A stretch of DNA of 64,000 nt from Aphrophora alni (lineage: Eukaryota > Arthropoda > Insecta > Hemiptera > Aphrophoridae). The notes beneath the pieces were generated by a model. That model was given only the letters and a program-made list of their open reading frames with translations, did no database searches and was not told the origin of the DNA. Numbering within the stretch: the first letter of the stretch is position 1; every line of letters starts with the position of its first letter. Shown here piece after piece: positions 1 through 12,178 of this stretch. The stretch spans positions 153,890,431 through 153,954,430 of the forward strand of contig OY740767.1 of assembly GCA_963513935.1 (NCBI GenBank), given 5' to 3'. The position numbers and the translations under genes were made by a program.

Positions 1-124
1 GAATTGAATTTGAGAATTTTTTGGTGAAAGTCTTATTCCAAGGGCTTGTTATCTTCACTTTTTTCAATCGATTTTGTTCTGTAGGTTATTTAATAATTTT
101 TTTCTTATGACTTGTACAGATACC

Positions 125-460
125 GGCGCGAATGCTGGCACTTGAACTTACCCTAGCACGATGGGCGGGGTTGCGGGGGAAGGGCATAAGTGGAGAAAAA
201 AACATTTCCCAACACCACTTTCTAGTGTGACTCATCCTTTCAACGAAAAATACCTCACCCTTTTTTAAATATGATCGATTCTAAGCTTTATTAACATATC
301 AAGGTAATTATAATATCTTTAAAATGACCTCAGGTATAAGTTGAAAAGCATACAATTGGAATATGGAACTGGTTTATCTACTTTCTGGTAGTAATGATGG
401 TTTTTTTAGTCAGGTTAGTAGTAGTTTGTTAGCAATAGCCCAAGTGCCAGCATTCGCGCC
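125..460. mobile_element. 336-bp inverted-repeat (MITE-like) element
   Basis: The exact 20-base inverted ends are GGCGCGAATGCTGGCACTTG at 125-144 and its complement at 441-460. No coding capacity. No convincing target duplication is visible, so the superfamily is unassigned. Confidence 0.75.
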
Positions 461-534
461 AGGATCTATAGCTTAGGCTAAAACCTTGCAGTTATTATTA
501 CCGTTAAAAAATGACAAAAGAAGAGTGTAAAATA

Positions 535-634
535 GGGACTCCAGCACTCGAATACCCTAATATTAGGGTTGGAAGAGAACAAGTGTTGGTCAAGAGAATT
601 CTGATAAAAAGATGAAAGAGATGGATCTAACCAA
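535..634 (-). repeat. dispersed repeat, copy A
   Basis: The complement reads GGTTAGATCCATCTCTTTCA, then TCTTGACCAACACTTGTTCT and CTTCCAACCCTAATATTAGG. It is alignable by eye with 1772-1890, 34433-34520 and 38264-38375. The shared core is a pyrimidine-rich GGTTAGATCCC...CTTGTTCTCTTCTAACCCTGA. Confidence 0.6.
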
Positions 635-932
635 AGACTACGTGGAAAAAGGTGGAGATACAGTTACCTCGATATTGCCACAAATTGAATTTAAAAAACA
701 TCGCCACGCTATTTAATAATTCAGATTATATTATGTATAGAAAGAGACAGACATACTTCAAAGAATAGTTTTTCAAACTATTTTAAAGATTTTGATAATA
801 AAATTCATGCAATAATATCAACCGACAAGAAAATTACTAATAATTGTTGTTAGGCTGAAAAAATAAATAAGTTGTAGCAAGACTGCAAACTTCTTATCCT
901 AAATTATTAAATATATCTGTAAAATAAACATT

Positions 933-938
933 TTTATT
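933..938 (-). promoter_or_regulatory. candidate polyadenylation signal for the peroxidase gene
   Basis: A minus-strand AATAAA lies about 65 bases after the TGA at 1003-1005. The distance suits a short 3' UTR. In DNA this AT-rich such hexamers are common by chance, so the support is position only. Confidence 0.35.
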
Positions 939-1002
939 TGGTGGTGCGTTAATAAATTCTGTAATAATTTTCTATGAATAATACTCTTTCTCACCTGTAA
1001 TG

Positions 1003-1126
1003 TCATGAGCTTAACTTAAAACCTACCTTATTGTATGTACTTTCTGTAGAGTACTCTGTAAACTCCTTCCATTTCCAGAAGTTGATACTTGGCAGCACTT
1101 GGCTGCTGCAAGGCACTCTGGGGTTC
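1003..1126 (-). CDS. animal heme peroxidase, probable terminal exon
   Basis: Residues 328-368. It reads NPRVPCSSQVLPSINFWKWK followed by EFTEYSTESTYNK. The N-P-x-V-x-C ... LP-x-x-x-x-x-x-W pattern is the usual C-terminal end of insect peroxidases. The acceptor is TTTGTTAAG, and phase joins K-NPRVPC. After YNK the frame continues VGFKLSS and stops with TGA at 1003-1005, so this can be the last exon. However AAG|GTAGGT at 1026 is a fair donor, so a further exon to the left, inside or outside the window, cannot be excluded. A minus-strand AATAAA at 933-938 favours the terminal reading. Confidence 0.78.
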
Positions 1127-1771
1127 CTTAACAAATACAATGTAAAATCATTTTAAAGTTGACATCTTCTTAATATAAATCAAATTAACACACAAGTTAT
1201 ATTTCTTACTTCTTATTACATTTGCAAACACAATGCAACTTAACATTCAACATCACTGAGTAGATAGTCAAAACCATCTTCTCTACAAGTCAACCCTATA
1301 CAAATAAGCAATCAAATATAATGATAACAATAAACTAAATTAAGATTTAAAACAAAGTAGTCACAATACAAAACTGAACTGAACATTTAATGCAATTAAA
1401 TTACACTTACCAACCAATTTCTTTATTTTTTGTGTACATACGCTTTAACATTTGTTCAAACCAATATTTATTCATGCATAAATAATTTTTCTAATAATTT
1501 CTGTACATAACAACAACAATTTCAATCAAAGGTAATTAAAATTAATGAAATAACAATAACATCATGTGATTTCCCTATAGTTCAAGTTCTGTGGGACAAC
1601 CGGTATATGTATTATCAAGACAATATATTTTAATTTCCATTCATAAATTAAAAATAATATTCGTTTTGGAATTAATTAAAAAAAAATAAATTTATTACAC
1701 ACTCCAGAAAAATACACAGCAAACAAAATTAAAACTTTGAATGATAATTACATGACATGCAATCTAATCTT

Positions 1772-1890
1772 GGGTTAGATCCCTCTCTTTCATCTTTCCT
1801 GTTGGGTCTTTATTTGACATACTTTTGTTCTCTTCTGACCCTGACACTATTAAAGCAAGGGGTCTTTATTTCATAAGGGGTTTCTACTTT
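1772..1890 (+). repeat. dispersed repeat, copy B
   Basis: It begins GGGTTAGATCCCTCTCTTTC and continues TTTTGTTCTCTTCTGACCCT and TAAAGCAAGGGGTCT. Same family as copies A, C and D; it lies in the last long peroxidase intron. Confidence 0.6.
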
Positions 1891-2552
1891 TTTTAAAGTG
1901 ATATAACATTCTCATAATAATTATGTGTTTGTAGATGGTAGAAGACCCAGTGGAAGATATAGTATCATGCAACAATCAGTTCAAGCCCAAGGAATCACCT
2001 CCAGTAAAGCATGATTCTCTTCAATGTATATATTAATAACTTTATAGAAGGTCTGAAGAAAACAGAGGATAGATATCAGTACGTTCGCTCAAGATGTCAT
2101 GATTTGAACATCTAGAAGCAACAAAAATATAAGAAGAAGCTAGAAGAGACAACACATGCTGCTCTAAATGAATTTAAATTGGGCATCAGAAAATCAAAAA
2201 CAGTATATCAGTTGTTTTCCGTACAACATAGCTCAGACTTTCCAGTTAAAAGTAGTAAATGAATTTCTTGAAAAGATCCCTAGAACTAAATATTTAGACA
2301 TTGCTGAACAACAAACTTAGTTAGGAAGATCAAGTATGAAACAAACTAATTAAACTTATGAAGAAATTGGTAAAAGTCAAATATGGGTGCAAGTTATCAT
2401 CATCACTGGCTCTACAACATTATGTAAGCCACAGCATTCCATTCTTCACTGTTCAAAGCCTTTCTTCTCCCCCAGGCTTGACTCCTGATCCACACTGTTT
2501 TTCAATATCATTTTGGGAGTGCAAGTAGGACATCCTAAATGTTACTTTTGTG

Positions 2553-2740
2553 AAGCAATTTTGACATATGTATTATCACAGTGAACAAAGCAAGATTAAA
2601 TTTCTTAGAAAGAATTTGGTCTAATGCACTGAGATTAATGTGTGGAGCTGTAAAGATGACACTAGTCACTTCAGCTGTACTATGACAGCATATCTTGTAT
2701 GATACCATCTGTTGTACTCCTGACCAATCATGGGCGTTAA
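2553..2740 (+). pseudogene. LINE (non-LTR retrotransposon) ORF2 fragment
   Basis: The plus strand reads VNKARLNFLERIWSNALRLM, then CGAVKMTLVTSAVL-stop-QHILYDT. The pattern K-L-x-x-L-E-R-I-Q-N-x-A-L-R-L-I-x-G-A-x-x-T-x-P is typical of the region after the reverse transcriptase fingers/palm in Jockey/RTE-like LINEs. An in-frame TGA and no recognisable neighbours show it is a dead fragment. Confidence 0.6.
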
Positions 2741-5314
2741 TCACCACCTCCGATGTGTGGAACTGAATATTGTATAAGAGGCTAACTTTGTTGTGATGCT
2801 AGAAACTTTATGGAAAAAAAAATTACCACAAGAAAAAACAATAATTATATGTCTGTAGTTTTATAAGCATAAGTTTTAACTGTTCAATTCAATATATTTC
2901 AACATAACTTAGTTCGCTTTATTTTTTAATAATTACTCAGAACAACATTTATCTTTAAGTAAAATGTATTTATTAGTGCATTTACGATGGAATAAATTTA
3001 TCATAATTTTATAATTTGGTATTCTTAATTATTACCATTCATTCTCCAGACATTCTTTAACCTAATTTAATTTCTTGTAAACTAATATTAACAAAGTTTA
3101 ATACAATTTTTATATGAATTCTCCTTGAGACTGATAATGTTCCTTACTGTTCGTTTACACAAAGTTAAATGTTTTTACAATATTTCAACCTTCAAGTTAA
3201 TTAAACAACAATTAATTTTATTAATATATATATATATTTTAGATAAGACTACAATACTATAAGAAATTTTACTTTCTACAACCTCATACTTTTGAATCTA
3301 ATGAGAAATTTTATACAGTGCAAATTTTTACTGTGAACAAATCTCCCTCTTAATCATGAAATAACCTTTACAATGAAACAAATTGTAAACCCTAATTTCT
3401 CATACAATTATTTTTAAATTTCAAATAATTTCCATGGCTTGCTTTTAAATAGCACTAACTCTAATCCCAGGGGTGGAATCTTAGGTATCTCATTTGAAAT
3501 GCAAAACTTAAAGATTAATAATGAACTGCTTAATAAAACTTACTTATCAAATTTGTGTATCTCCACCCTTAAGCTGGTAGAATGGCTCGGCGATAAACAA
3601 CACTTCACAAACTAACTAACTTCATTTACTCTGCTTTGAGATTTCACGCGATTTTATTACTTTAAAATAACACAATTTTATTTCATTTGCAAATCTTCTT
3701 TTAGAGCTGAGATGATCTATTCTAATGTGCGACGATTAATCTTCTTTCTTACTAAACGATGTAATATCTAACTCAATTAATTTTACATAAACTTGATGAT
3801 CAATTTCTTTTTAAGCGATGATTTAGCGTTTTACTTGTCTCTAATACAAAACTCTCCTTAGATATCAGCTCGACATAGAGATGACCTTTTCTCTTCCCCT
3901 GCTCACCGAAGAAGCCCCTTTCTTTTCTTTCAATTTGATTTTTCTGGAATTTCTCCCCTCTTTCGAATTTAAGTTCCTTTGCTCGGAGTTGATTCGTCCA
4001 ACCCTCGTGGTTTTTCTTGAACTTGATTCTCTGCTTTTCTAATGGAGGATTTTGAAATCTGTCCGTTTGATTTTTATGCAGATTCTGATTTTATTGGTTG
4101 ACCTACATTCTAAAAAATGTTATTTTTTTTCACCTGTTTGTCGCTTTCACCCATGAAAGTACCCTTAGAGACGACAGCTTTCTCTTTTTTTTCCATAGTT
4201 TTTTTATGTCCATTTTTGTCCACGGCTCAATATCCCGTTAATGTTTGTGGTTCCTATCCAAGGTTACACAGTCCCTTTTTCCTTTGTCTCTGTTTATAAA
4301 AAAAATCCCTTGTACCATTATTTCCAAACCTTCTTTCAACTAACTTGTCGTTTTTTATATTTCAGACTATTTATTTCCAATCACAGAATTATTATTTTAT
4401 TTATTTATTTTTTCTTCTTACTTAAATATCTACCTTGCTTTTAATATACTAGTTGTATTTTGATAATAATAATTCCTATTATAAATAATGAGTTCCTTAT
4501 CGTTACAATATGATTTGTTTATATATTTCTTATCAGAAAATTACATTTTTCAAGAGTGAAATTTGATTATTGTTTCAATTTTCTTACGGTCATAAAGTAG
4601 CCTATGTATGTTATGATTTAGTTGTTTAGCCACCAGTATTGTGTAATGTGGTGAACTCCATTCACCACCTCCCAGCGATACTTCTATTCTAACAGCTTTA
4701 CTAGTGGGTTCCCTGAATGGTAAATTGCAGGGGAATTGTTTTGCATCAAATCAGTTTACCCTCTCCCTTGGTGATGAAAATACTTATAACGCATCATTGT
4801 ATTAAACAAGTTGTGCAACATCCGCAAGAGAGACAGGATAACTGATATTTCAGGTACCCCCCAAATTGTTCATCCATCAAATAATGGCTAATAAGCCCAT
4901 TTTGGGATGGGTTAGACGGCCCAGGGTTTTTGGCTATGTGTCTCCAAATTCCGTATAAAATTATATAAGTGATAAGTAGTTAATGACTATTTTGGCCTAA
5001 TATTGTTTCCTAGACCACTAGTTTTAAATAGAGCCATTCCCTTAATATTATTCATAGTTAATTTAGTTTAATATAATAATATATTAAATAACATAGTTTT
5101 AATTGCTCATGGAGTATTTGAGTAGTCAAGGGTACGTATCAGGTTAATCCCCCCCATACCCAAATTTCCTTACTAAACTTAAACTCTCTTAAAGATCCAC
5201 CCACAGTCTAAAACAAAATCCATATAAAAACTCAAGTTGCTGCAGTAATATTAATTTAAAGTGAATTGTATCTGCAATCAAAGAAGTTTGTATTTGTATT
5301 CTGTATAAACTTAC

Positions 5315-5423
5315 TTTATATAATGAGGCAGCTGCATGACTTTTACTTGTACAGTGTCCATATCGTCTCCAGAGTTACAAACTATTCTTGCAAGTTTTAT
5401 CTTTCTAATCTCATCCAGTTGTT
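5315..5423 (-). CDS. animal heme peroxidase, EQLDEIRK / LARIVC exon
   Basis: Residues 292-327 plus two bases of codon 328. It reads EQLDEIRKIKLARIVCNSGD, then DMDTVQVKVMQLPHYI. This is the family's QLxEIRKxSLARxxCDNxD segment; here the aspartate after the cysteine is absent (CNSGD instead of CDN-type). Acceptor TTCCAG and donor GTAAGT match, and phases fit on both sides (G|AA and AA|G). It is too short and AT-embedded to stand out as an open frame, and is recognised only by reading the minus strand for the expected motif between its neighbours. Confidence 0.88.
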
Positions 5424-8400
5424 CTGGAACATGCAACATTCTATTTTAGCTATTATTAAGTAAAACTAATATATAGTCAACAGCAGAGTGAAGTATATAT
5501 ATGATATATGCAAATTATAATAAAATGATAAAATTACCTTAATTCTTTAAATTAATCCAGCTAGTGAGAAAGATGATATATGATTTGTATGTGATTAAAA
5601 CTAGTAATTTTTTAGAAAATGATGCAGTATTTTCGAGTTATAACCATTTTTTGCTGCTAAAAAGTAGAAATTCAGATTTGTCGACACATTTTATTCTGTT
5701 TCTTAAATTTTTCAGCGACAATATATATTTTTATCAGTGGCAAAGATGTTATATGATTTGAACGCTATTGGAACTGAAAACTATTTTGAAATTGGTGCAC
5801 CAATTTTTAACTTTTAACCATTTTTTACTAGCAATTAAAAAGTAACTATATATTCTCCTGTATATATTTTTTTTTTCATTTTAGCGACAATATATATTTT
5901 ACCAGTAACAAAGTTGGAATGAAATTAAAACAATATTTAGAATGATCAAAATCATTTCAAAGTTATAGATGGTTTTAGTTAAAGAGACTATACCAATGTA
6001 TATTGAATGTGATGTCAACATTAATGGAACATTTCACCACTCCGTTTCACACCTCCTTTGTTTGATTTTCTGGTGGCTGGAAATAAAAACTATGTAAACT
6101 ATGTACTTTGGCTAGCTTAAGTTTTTTCCTAAAAGTTGAGATATAAAATTAGCAGTAAATGTGATTTTTTACCAGAGATACAAAACTATTTAAAATATGT
6201 TCAAATCTCTACAGGAATGTAGTTAGTAGAAAATTATCATATATATATATTATTAGAATAGTTTTCAGAATATCTGATGCTTACAAATTGAATTTGTACA
6301 AAAAACATCAATTAGTCTAGGAAAAAGAGCTTAGTTTGTTTAAAACACTTCAAACCTACACACATATTTTTAAGACAATTAGCAGAGATTACCAGAACAG
6401 TTTTCAAAATAAATAGGTGGTAAGATAACTGAGTAATTAATAACAAAACACCCATGAGTTTACCAATGCTTCTAAAGTTTGGGATTATTTATTAAAAACC
6501 TCTCATGACCTCTTATTTCCAAAATAACACACATTAGGAGAACTGGGAAATTTTTCACTCATTATTTTAGTTAATAGATTACCAGGAATAACAGGTTACT
6601 GTTTTTAGACTTATTATGTATTAGGAATGAACATAACATTGAATTTGATATATACAGAAAATCTACTAACAATGTAATAGGGTACAGTTTCAGTTATTTA
6701 GACTAGGTCTGACTAGAGAAGTAGTTAGACTCAGGGCATTAAATGAGGAATGTATTCTGTTATATAATAGAATAGATTATTAATAATAATAACAATGAAT
6801 AGAGTTAAATAAATATACAAATAAATAAAGAAGGCAGTTAATATTCACTAAGTTAATATCACTAAGTCATATCATGTTTTTTGATTCACTAAATTTTTGT
6901 TGTTATTATGCACATGTTATGTTTTATTTTTAAAGGAATTTTAAGATATAATTGTTATCTGTAAAAATTGTTCCCGCCATTGCCTTATTCAACCTAAGGG
7001 TTTCCCAAGGATAGGAATGTGTACTTTTAGCCGCTTTCACCTGGGTCATTAAGACATGGTTCTACTTTGATAGGCCGAACCACCTGAAGTAGGGTGGAGG
7101 GGAGAATATGGCATTTTAGTTTTTAAGATTTAATAAATTGTAAGTAGTATTTCAGATCCCTCTGATGATGGTAACTTGGTTACTGAAATGTTAATCAGGG
7201 AACTATAATAACATAAGGCAAATAAATATTTTATTTTATTTGTGTGTGTGTTATTGTACCACACTTGTAGTAGGGGTTTCAGTGTTTTATATAATTATTA
7301 TGTAATGTTAATTTTTCATAATCCTAACTCCTCTTAATTATCAGCCCTACAGTGTTGTCATTCTGCAACGTTTTAAATGATCAAGCAAAAGGAAATCTAG
7401 TTTAAACAAAATCAATCAATTCGTTATTTATTTAAAATATGTTCAGTCTAACCCGTTAACCTTTTGGATTCTTGCCTGTTGTATTTCTTCTAGCCGCCAT
7501 CTTGTTCAGACTTTCGGTCGTAATTCGAAAGATTCTACCTTTATTTTAAATTATAAGAACTGAGGTGACGTTTTATGTTCAGAAATGTCTGGTTTATATA
7601 TATAGGCATGGTTTGTTTTATCTCTAGGCTTTCCGTATTTCTACGATCAGCGGAATACTGACACTGTATTTCAAATTGGCAATTTATTCGGTTGACTTTT
7701 TCGTCTTGATAAAAGCGGATTATTTTTGTTTCCTTGGCTCTGCCTTTGAGTTGTTAATTTTTACGGATAGAACGAATATTTAGGCTTAATTTTGATATAG
7801 GTTTTCCTAGGTTTAGAATTTGTTAAGTTGTGTTAATTAATTATTGTCCGGTAGAAAATCTTGAAATTTGACATTGTTTTGGATTGGAATTTCCATTCTT
7901 GCCGCTAGGCGCGTGTATGTCGTAGTTTGAAATGAAAGGGCTTATAAATTTGCATAATAAATTATTATTTATTGACAACATCGTTTTCAAATTGTTACAA
8001 TTAGTAAGTTAATAACGAAGAAATTATTTCTTAATGATAACTTCATTACACTATTACATACATTAAAACTATAGATATCAATGTGTTATTATTTATAACT
8101 AAGTGTGGAGATTATTTATAAATTTGTTATTAAAATAAATGATTTTGAGATGGAATATTTGAAATAGTTTCGTATAATATCAAAATATTTTGAAGATGCT
8201 AAATAATAGTGACAATGAATGTGTATGAAATGCGAATGTTTTATCTAAATACATTCTGAGATATAGGTTAAAAACCAAAAACCAATCTTCCATAGAATTT
8301 TTAAAAGATATAAACACAATTGGAAAAAAAAGAATGACCACCGTCATTAATCGATTAAATAAAATATCATTTATGTTTAGGACAAGTGTTATGCCATAAA

Positions 8401-9368
8401 CGAAACAAGATTTTTTTAATATGTAAATATTTGTTCAAAATATTATACAATCTTTTGTAAACAATTATATTAATAATTAAAAAAATATCTAATCTCTCAT
8501 ATGAAATGTATAAGGAAAACTTCAGGATAGTTATAATGATATTTTTGGGGTGACGTCAGAGAAATTGTGAGAAAGTTAGTGGAATGTTTTTGCACCATTT
8601 AATTCTATTTAATAAAAACAATTATTTTAAAAAGACTTTTTTTGAAACATTACAATGTACAAATTATTTTGTCGAAGAAGTATTGAACTGTTTCCAACGT
8701 AAAAATTTAAAATGATATTACAAACTTGAAATATTAGTAGTATTATCAGAGAAAAATTAGTGAATATTATTACATTGAGACATCCGCCTTATTTGTTCTA
8801 TTTGTAGTGTCACTTTTACTTTTCGCCTACACAATGTGATTCATATCACGAGTTATTACATTTTCGATTGAGTAATTTAATCATTATATTTCGAATATAT
8901 AAATTTTGTTGTTAAATATGATTTACATAAATTATACGTTTTTAAAATCAGCACTAAGATATGCATCTTGTAGTTTTTGGATTTCTAAGAATTATATATA
9001 TATAAAAAAAAAATATATATGTTTTCAATAATATTAAATTTTTTACTTTTGTAAGCAAACTTTTAAACAAAACTCCAAAACATATATTTTTTGTTATTTA
9101 TTTAATTTTCTTAATATATTTTGAATACAATTTATAAATAGTAAAATTTTGTGTCTATCAATTTTCGAAGTTATGCCTACAGACTAGTACAAAAAAATTC
9201 ACCAAATGAATAAAGAACTGCAAGTTCCTATCATGGTCTTACTTGTAGCATATTTATAAAATCTGAGTCTAAACCCAATCTCATACTGCATACAACTTTC
9301 CCTCATACGAAGTTATGGACAAGTTGCTAAATTCTTCACTCATAGAACTACACAATTTGAGGACTTAC
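5424..9368 (-). other. peroxidase intron, 3.9 kb
   Basis: AT-rich unique-looking sequence with short AT runs (about 6241, 8998). No gene, element ends or tandem array recognised. Confidence 0.65.
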
Positions 9369-9538
9369 CTGGACTAAATGAACTAGGCCATCCACCATTC
9401 TCATACCAGAAGCGATCTCCAATCTTCAAATCTCTAAATGTCATTGCTATGAGACACCTAAATGTAGGTCCCACCATGCTACCTGGTGCACTTCTCTCTG
9501 CTATCCCAGCTGACCATAAATCTACATCGTCAGGATGG
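9369..9538 (-). CDS. animal heme peroxidase, DVDLW / VGPTF exon
   Basis: Residues 235-291 plus one base of codon 292. It reads [20 protein letters not shown], then [20 protein letters not shown] and [16 protein letters not shown]. This matches the conserved DIDLWxGGLxE ... [26 protein letters not shown] block of animal heme peroxidases. The acceptor is CAACAG and the donor GTAAGT. The carried-over G plus AA at the next exon start make a glutamate (SP-EQLDEIRK), which supports both borders. Confidence 0.95.
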
Positions 9539-9873
9539 CTGTTGGCAATGAAACGGATTTCATGTAAAAGAAGTATATGCAATTATATTGTATATTAAGT
9601 AAGATATTTATTGAAGAATTTGTTTAGGATACACATGTTGTACATACAATACTTCCAGAGAGATGTTGAATCAGACTTAAACAAGAATGCACCTTTGACA
9701 AAGTACTGACGGACATAACCTTTTGGAGATTGGCCGCCAGAACACTGCCGATAAAAAAATAATTGGGTCGGTAAAGTAAATCATTTGTTGGTTCTGCTTC
9801 TACAGAATGGAAGTAACAGAACATTTTCTATGCAAGTGTTAGGTGTTTGCTTAAAAGAGCTATAGGTGTTTAA

Positions 9874-12178
9874 CACGTTCACTGCTAGAAAAAAGTGTAG
9901 GTCTATGGTGTATGCTGAAATTTTTCTTCTTCTTTTTTTGATTAAATAAGTACTTTTTATATTTGTTGAATGTATATTTAATCATTTAAAAGTGAATTTG
10001 CAGTGAATATAATTAAAAAAATGATAAACGCCAAATGGCGTTTATAGCACATGACGTAGTTTTTCACAAAACATGCGGGAAACGCCAAATGGCGTTATAT
10101 AGTATATTATCCACGTTTAATGATAAAACAATTTTTTATCAGGAAAATAAAGAAAAATATCTATTTTAGGTTTGCTTACCTTTTATTCAACAGTAAAACC
10201 ATTAGAAAAATATATATACAATGACTACTGTACAAGAGTTCAAAAAAAAGTTTATTTGTGATATTTTTTGAAACAATCTTCAAGACACAAAGCTGGTTTC
10301 TCCTCACAGGCTTCACACATATATGTTGTGTCTTTTCGTATGTTATTTCTCTCGCAAACAACGCAAGTCCTACGCAGTGGTCTGCCTTTGTTCCCGATCT
10401 TGAACTTTGTAGGAATGTGTTTTGTAGACACAACTGGGGGTTCTTCAAGTTTCATTGGAGTCAAAAGGCCTTCGATAATATTCAGCCTAAATTCTAAAAA
10501 TGACAATTTCTTACCAATGTTGTATTTGTTGTAGAGAAGGTAGGCGATCAGTAAGCTCATTTGTAAGATGTGAATAAAGAGTTTCTTGTACCATCTAATA
10601 GTCTTGCGTTCACTGGGATAATAACTCAAAAGTTGGTCCTGCCTATCAATTCCGCTCATGTTGTCATTGTACCTACCTATAGGCAGGGGTTTGAGCTTTT
10701 CATGCCCTCTCCTGTTGTGTACACTAACCATTTCATTATCGTACTGGTTAGAAATATAGTGGACATCCCTGGAATCTTTCCACTTGCCGACCATGACGCC
10801 TTCATGATATTTTGCACAAGATTCCCCCTTCTTGAGTTTTTTGTTCATGACCTCTTTCGGATTGTCCAATCTATTATTACGAAGGGTCCCTGTTATGTAT
10901 GTTTTTTCAGCTAGAAGTTTCTTTGTCAGTGATACACTGTTGTAAAAGTTGTCTGCAAACACGGCATGTCCCTTACCAAGCCTCTCCGATAACAAGTGCA
11001 TTACGACTTTTTCGGTGTGTCCGACCCCAGATAATTCGTCAAGAGCCCCAGCAAAAACACAAAACTTCAAAATGAGGCCGTTTGGTTCAGTTAGAAGATA
11101 CAACTTAATCCCGTATTTGTGTCGTTTTTGCTTTATGTATTGCCTGAAGACAAGCCGTCCCCTCCACAACAACATTGATTCGTCTAATGACAGTTCTTTG
11201 ATAGGTTCATAAATGTAAAGCATTTTGCTGTTGAAGTGGTCTATTACTGGCCTTATTTTTTGCAAGCGATTGGCATTATCTGAATCGGTTTTGGCAAAGT
11301 GCAAACATCTTAAAATTAATAGAAATCTGTCACGAGACATGAAGTCTCCAAAACATGTTTTAAAAAGTTTGTCAGTTTTCCAATAGTGTTGAATTTGAGG
11401 CATCTTCACAATTCCTGTATGAAAAAAAAGGCCCAAGAAAGTTTTGAATTCAATAATATTAACATTTTTCCATTGATTTATATGGGAGTTATCACTAAAA
11501 GATGAAGATAGGTACACCTCCTCAGCATTTGCATTTGTTTCTGTAATGACAGCTTGCAGAAATGTATCGTCAACTAAAAGATTAAAATAGTCCATTGGAG
11601 CGTTATTTCCAGGAACAGGAACACGTAATCCAGGTTGACCAGTAAACAAAAATGTTTTCATTCTAGCTTCATCATCCCAAGTTAGCTGTGGACGATTAGG
11701 ACCTTTCCTATTAACTTGAGTATTGTTTTGGCTAGTACTAGGTATAGTAGGTGGGCTTGAATGAGTACTCACAGATAATAGATTACTCTCGTCGTCGGAG
11801 TCTACTCCGGGTTCAGTATCACTACTTGAGTCACTTTCACTAGGCCTAAAACTCGTGTCGCTGCTATAATCCTCTATATCAGATTCAGAATAATACATCC
11901 GGTCGATTTCACTAATTGTAAGATCACTCTCATCACGAGGTCTTTTTCTTGGATTGTCACCCATGTCCACTACACACTAAACTACAAAATTAAAAACGAG
12001 GAGCACTAGAAGACAGCTTAACCTATAAACAACAACCGTACACACGCATTGATTCCCTCTGACTGACTGGCACTGACGTGCGGGACTACGAAATGGCGGG
12101 AGTACTAAAAGAGCGCAAACGCAAAATGGCGTTTGTAGCACTCTTGAACGCCGATTGGCGTTTGCCGCAGTGAACGTG
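9874..12178 (-). mobile_element. piggyBac-family DNA transposon, near complete
   Basis: The element is bounded by matching 12-base inverted ends CACGTTCACTGC (9874-9885, and its complement at 12167-12178). TTAA flanks the left end (9870-9873) and TCAA the right (12179-12182). TTAA is the family's target duplication, so the right copy has probably mutated. Length is about 2.3 kb. Subterminal palindromes of the form AACGCCAAATGGCGTT occur twice on each side (10027-10042, 10081-10096, 12118-12133, 12147-12162), the right pair slightly diverged. One intact transposase frame fills the inside. It sits in a peroxidase intron in the same orientation as that gene. Confidence 0.92.
10252..11964 (-). 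CDS. piggyBac-type transposase
   Basis: A 570-residue open frame from the ATG at 11962-11964 (MGDNPRKRPRDE). The frame is open upstream only as far as a GTG codon at 11968-11970, so the ATG is preferred. An acidic, serine-rich N-terminus (about residues 1-60) precedes the DDE_Tnp_1_7 domain. Candidate catalytic aspartates are D261 (SLDESM), D338 (FADNFYNS) and D440 (MSGIDRQDQ); the conserved Trp follows at about 458. The C-terminus is a cysteine-rich zinc-binding region, C534-x2-C537 ... C550-x2-C553 ... C560-x3-C564, as in other piggyBac proteins. The family cuts and pastes DNA at TTAA sites, usually without leaving a scar. Length matches active relatives and I see no stop or frameshift. Whether it is still mobile is not known. 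Confidence 0.95.
   Translation of the reverse strand: MGDNPRKRPRDESDLTISEIDRMYYSESDIEDYSSDTSFRPSESDSSSDTEPGVDSDDESNLLSVSTHSSPPTIPSTSQNNTQVNRKGPNRPQLTWDDEARMKTFLFTGQPGLRVPVPGNNAPMDYFNLLVDDTFLQAVITETNANAEEVYLSSSFSDNSHINQWKNVNIIEFKTFLGLFFHTGIVKMPQIQHYWKTDKLFKTCFGDFMSRDRFLLILRCLHFAKTDSDNANRLQKIRPVIDHFNSKMLYIYEPIKELSLDESMLLWRGRLVFRQYIKQKRHKYGIKLYLLTEPNGLILKFCVFAGALDELSGVGHTEKVVMHLLSERLGKGHAVFADNFYNSVSLTKKLLAEKTYITGTLRNNRLDNPKEVMNKKLKKGESCAKYHEGVMVGKWKDSRDVHYISNQYDNEMVSVHNRRGHEKLKPLPIGRYNDNMSGIDRQDQLLSYYPSERKTIRWYKKLFIHILQMSLLIAYLLYNKYNIGKKLSFLEFRLNIIEGLLTPMKLEEPPVVSTKHIPTKFKIGNKGRPLRRTCVVCERNNIRKDTTYMCEACEEKPALCLEDCFKKYHK

Larger units (their letters stand above)
461..1002. other. 3' flank of the peroxidase gene
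   Basis: Apart from dispersed repeat copy A (535-634) and the AATAAA at 933-938, nothing was recognised. AT-rich. Confidence 0.5.
1127..5314 (-). other. peroxidase intron, 4.2 kb
   Basis: Holds dispersed repeat copy B (1772-1890) and the LINE fragment (2553-2740). The rest, including the slightly less AT-rich 3540-5200, shows no gene I can support; open frames at 4117-4444 are low-complexity pyrimidine-rich readings. Confidence 0.7.

Noticed and set aside
4117..4444. 60- and 67-codon frames
   Set aside because: Low-complexity pyrimidine-rich text rich in F, S and L, with no motif.
9624..9824. 66-codon minus-strand frame between the peroxidase exon and the piggyBac element
   Set aside because: No family resemblance, no matching splice phase to the peroxidase, and length expected by chance.
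10176..11212. Several 79-114 codon frames overlapping the piggyBac transposase
   Set aside because: They are shadows of the transposase on other frames.
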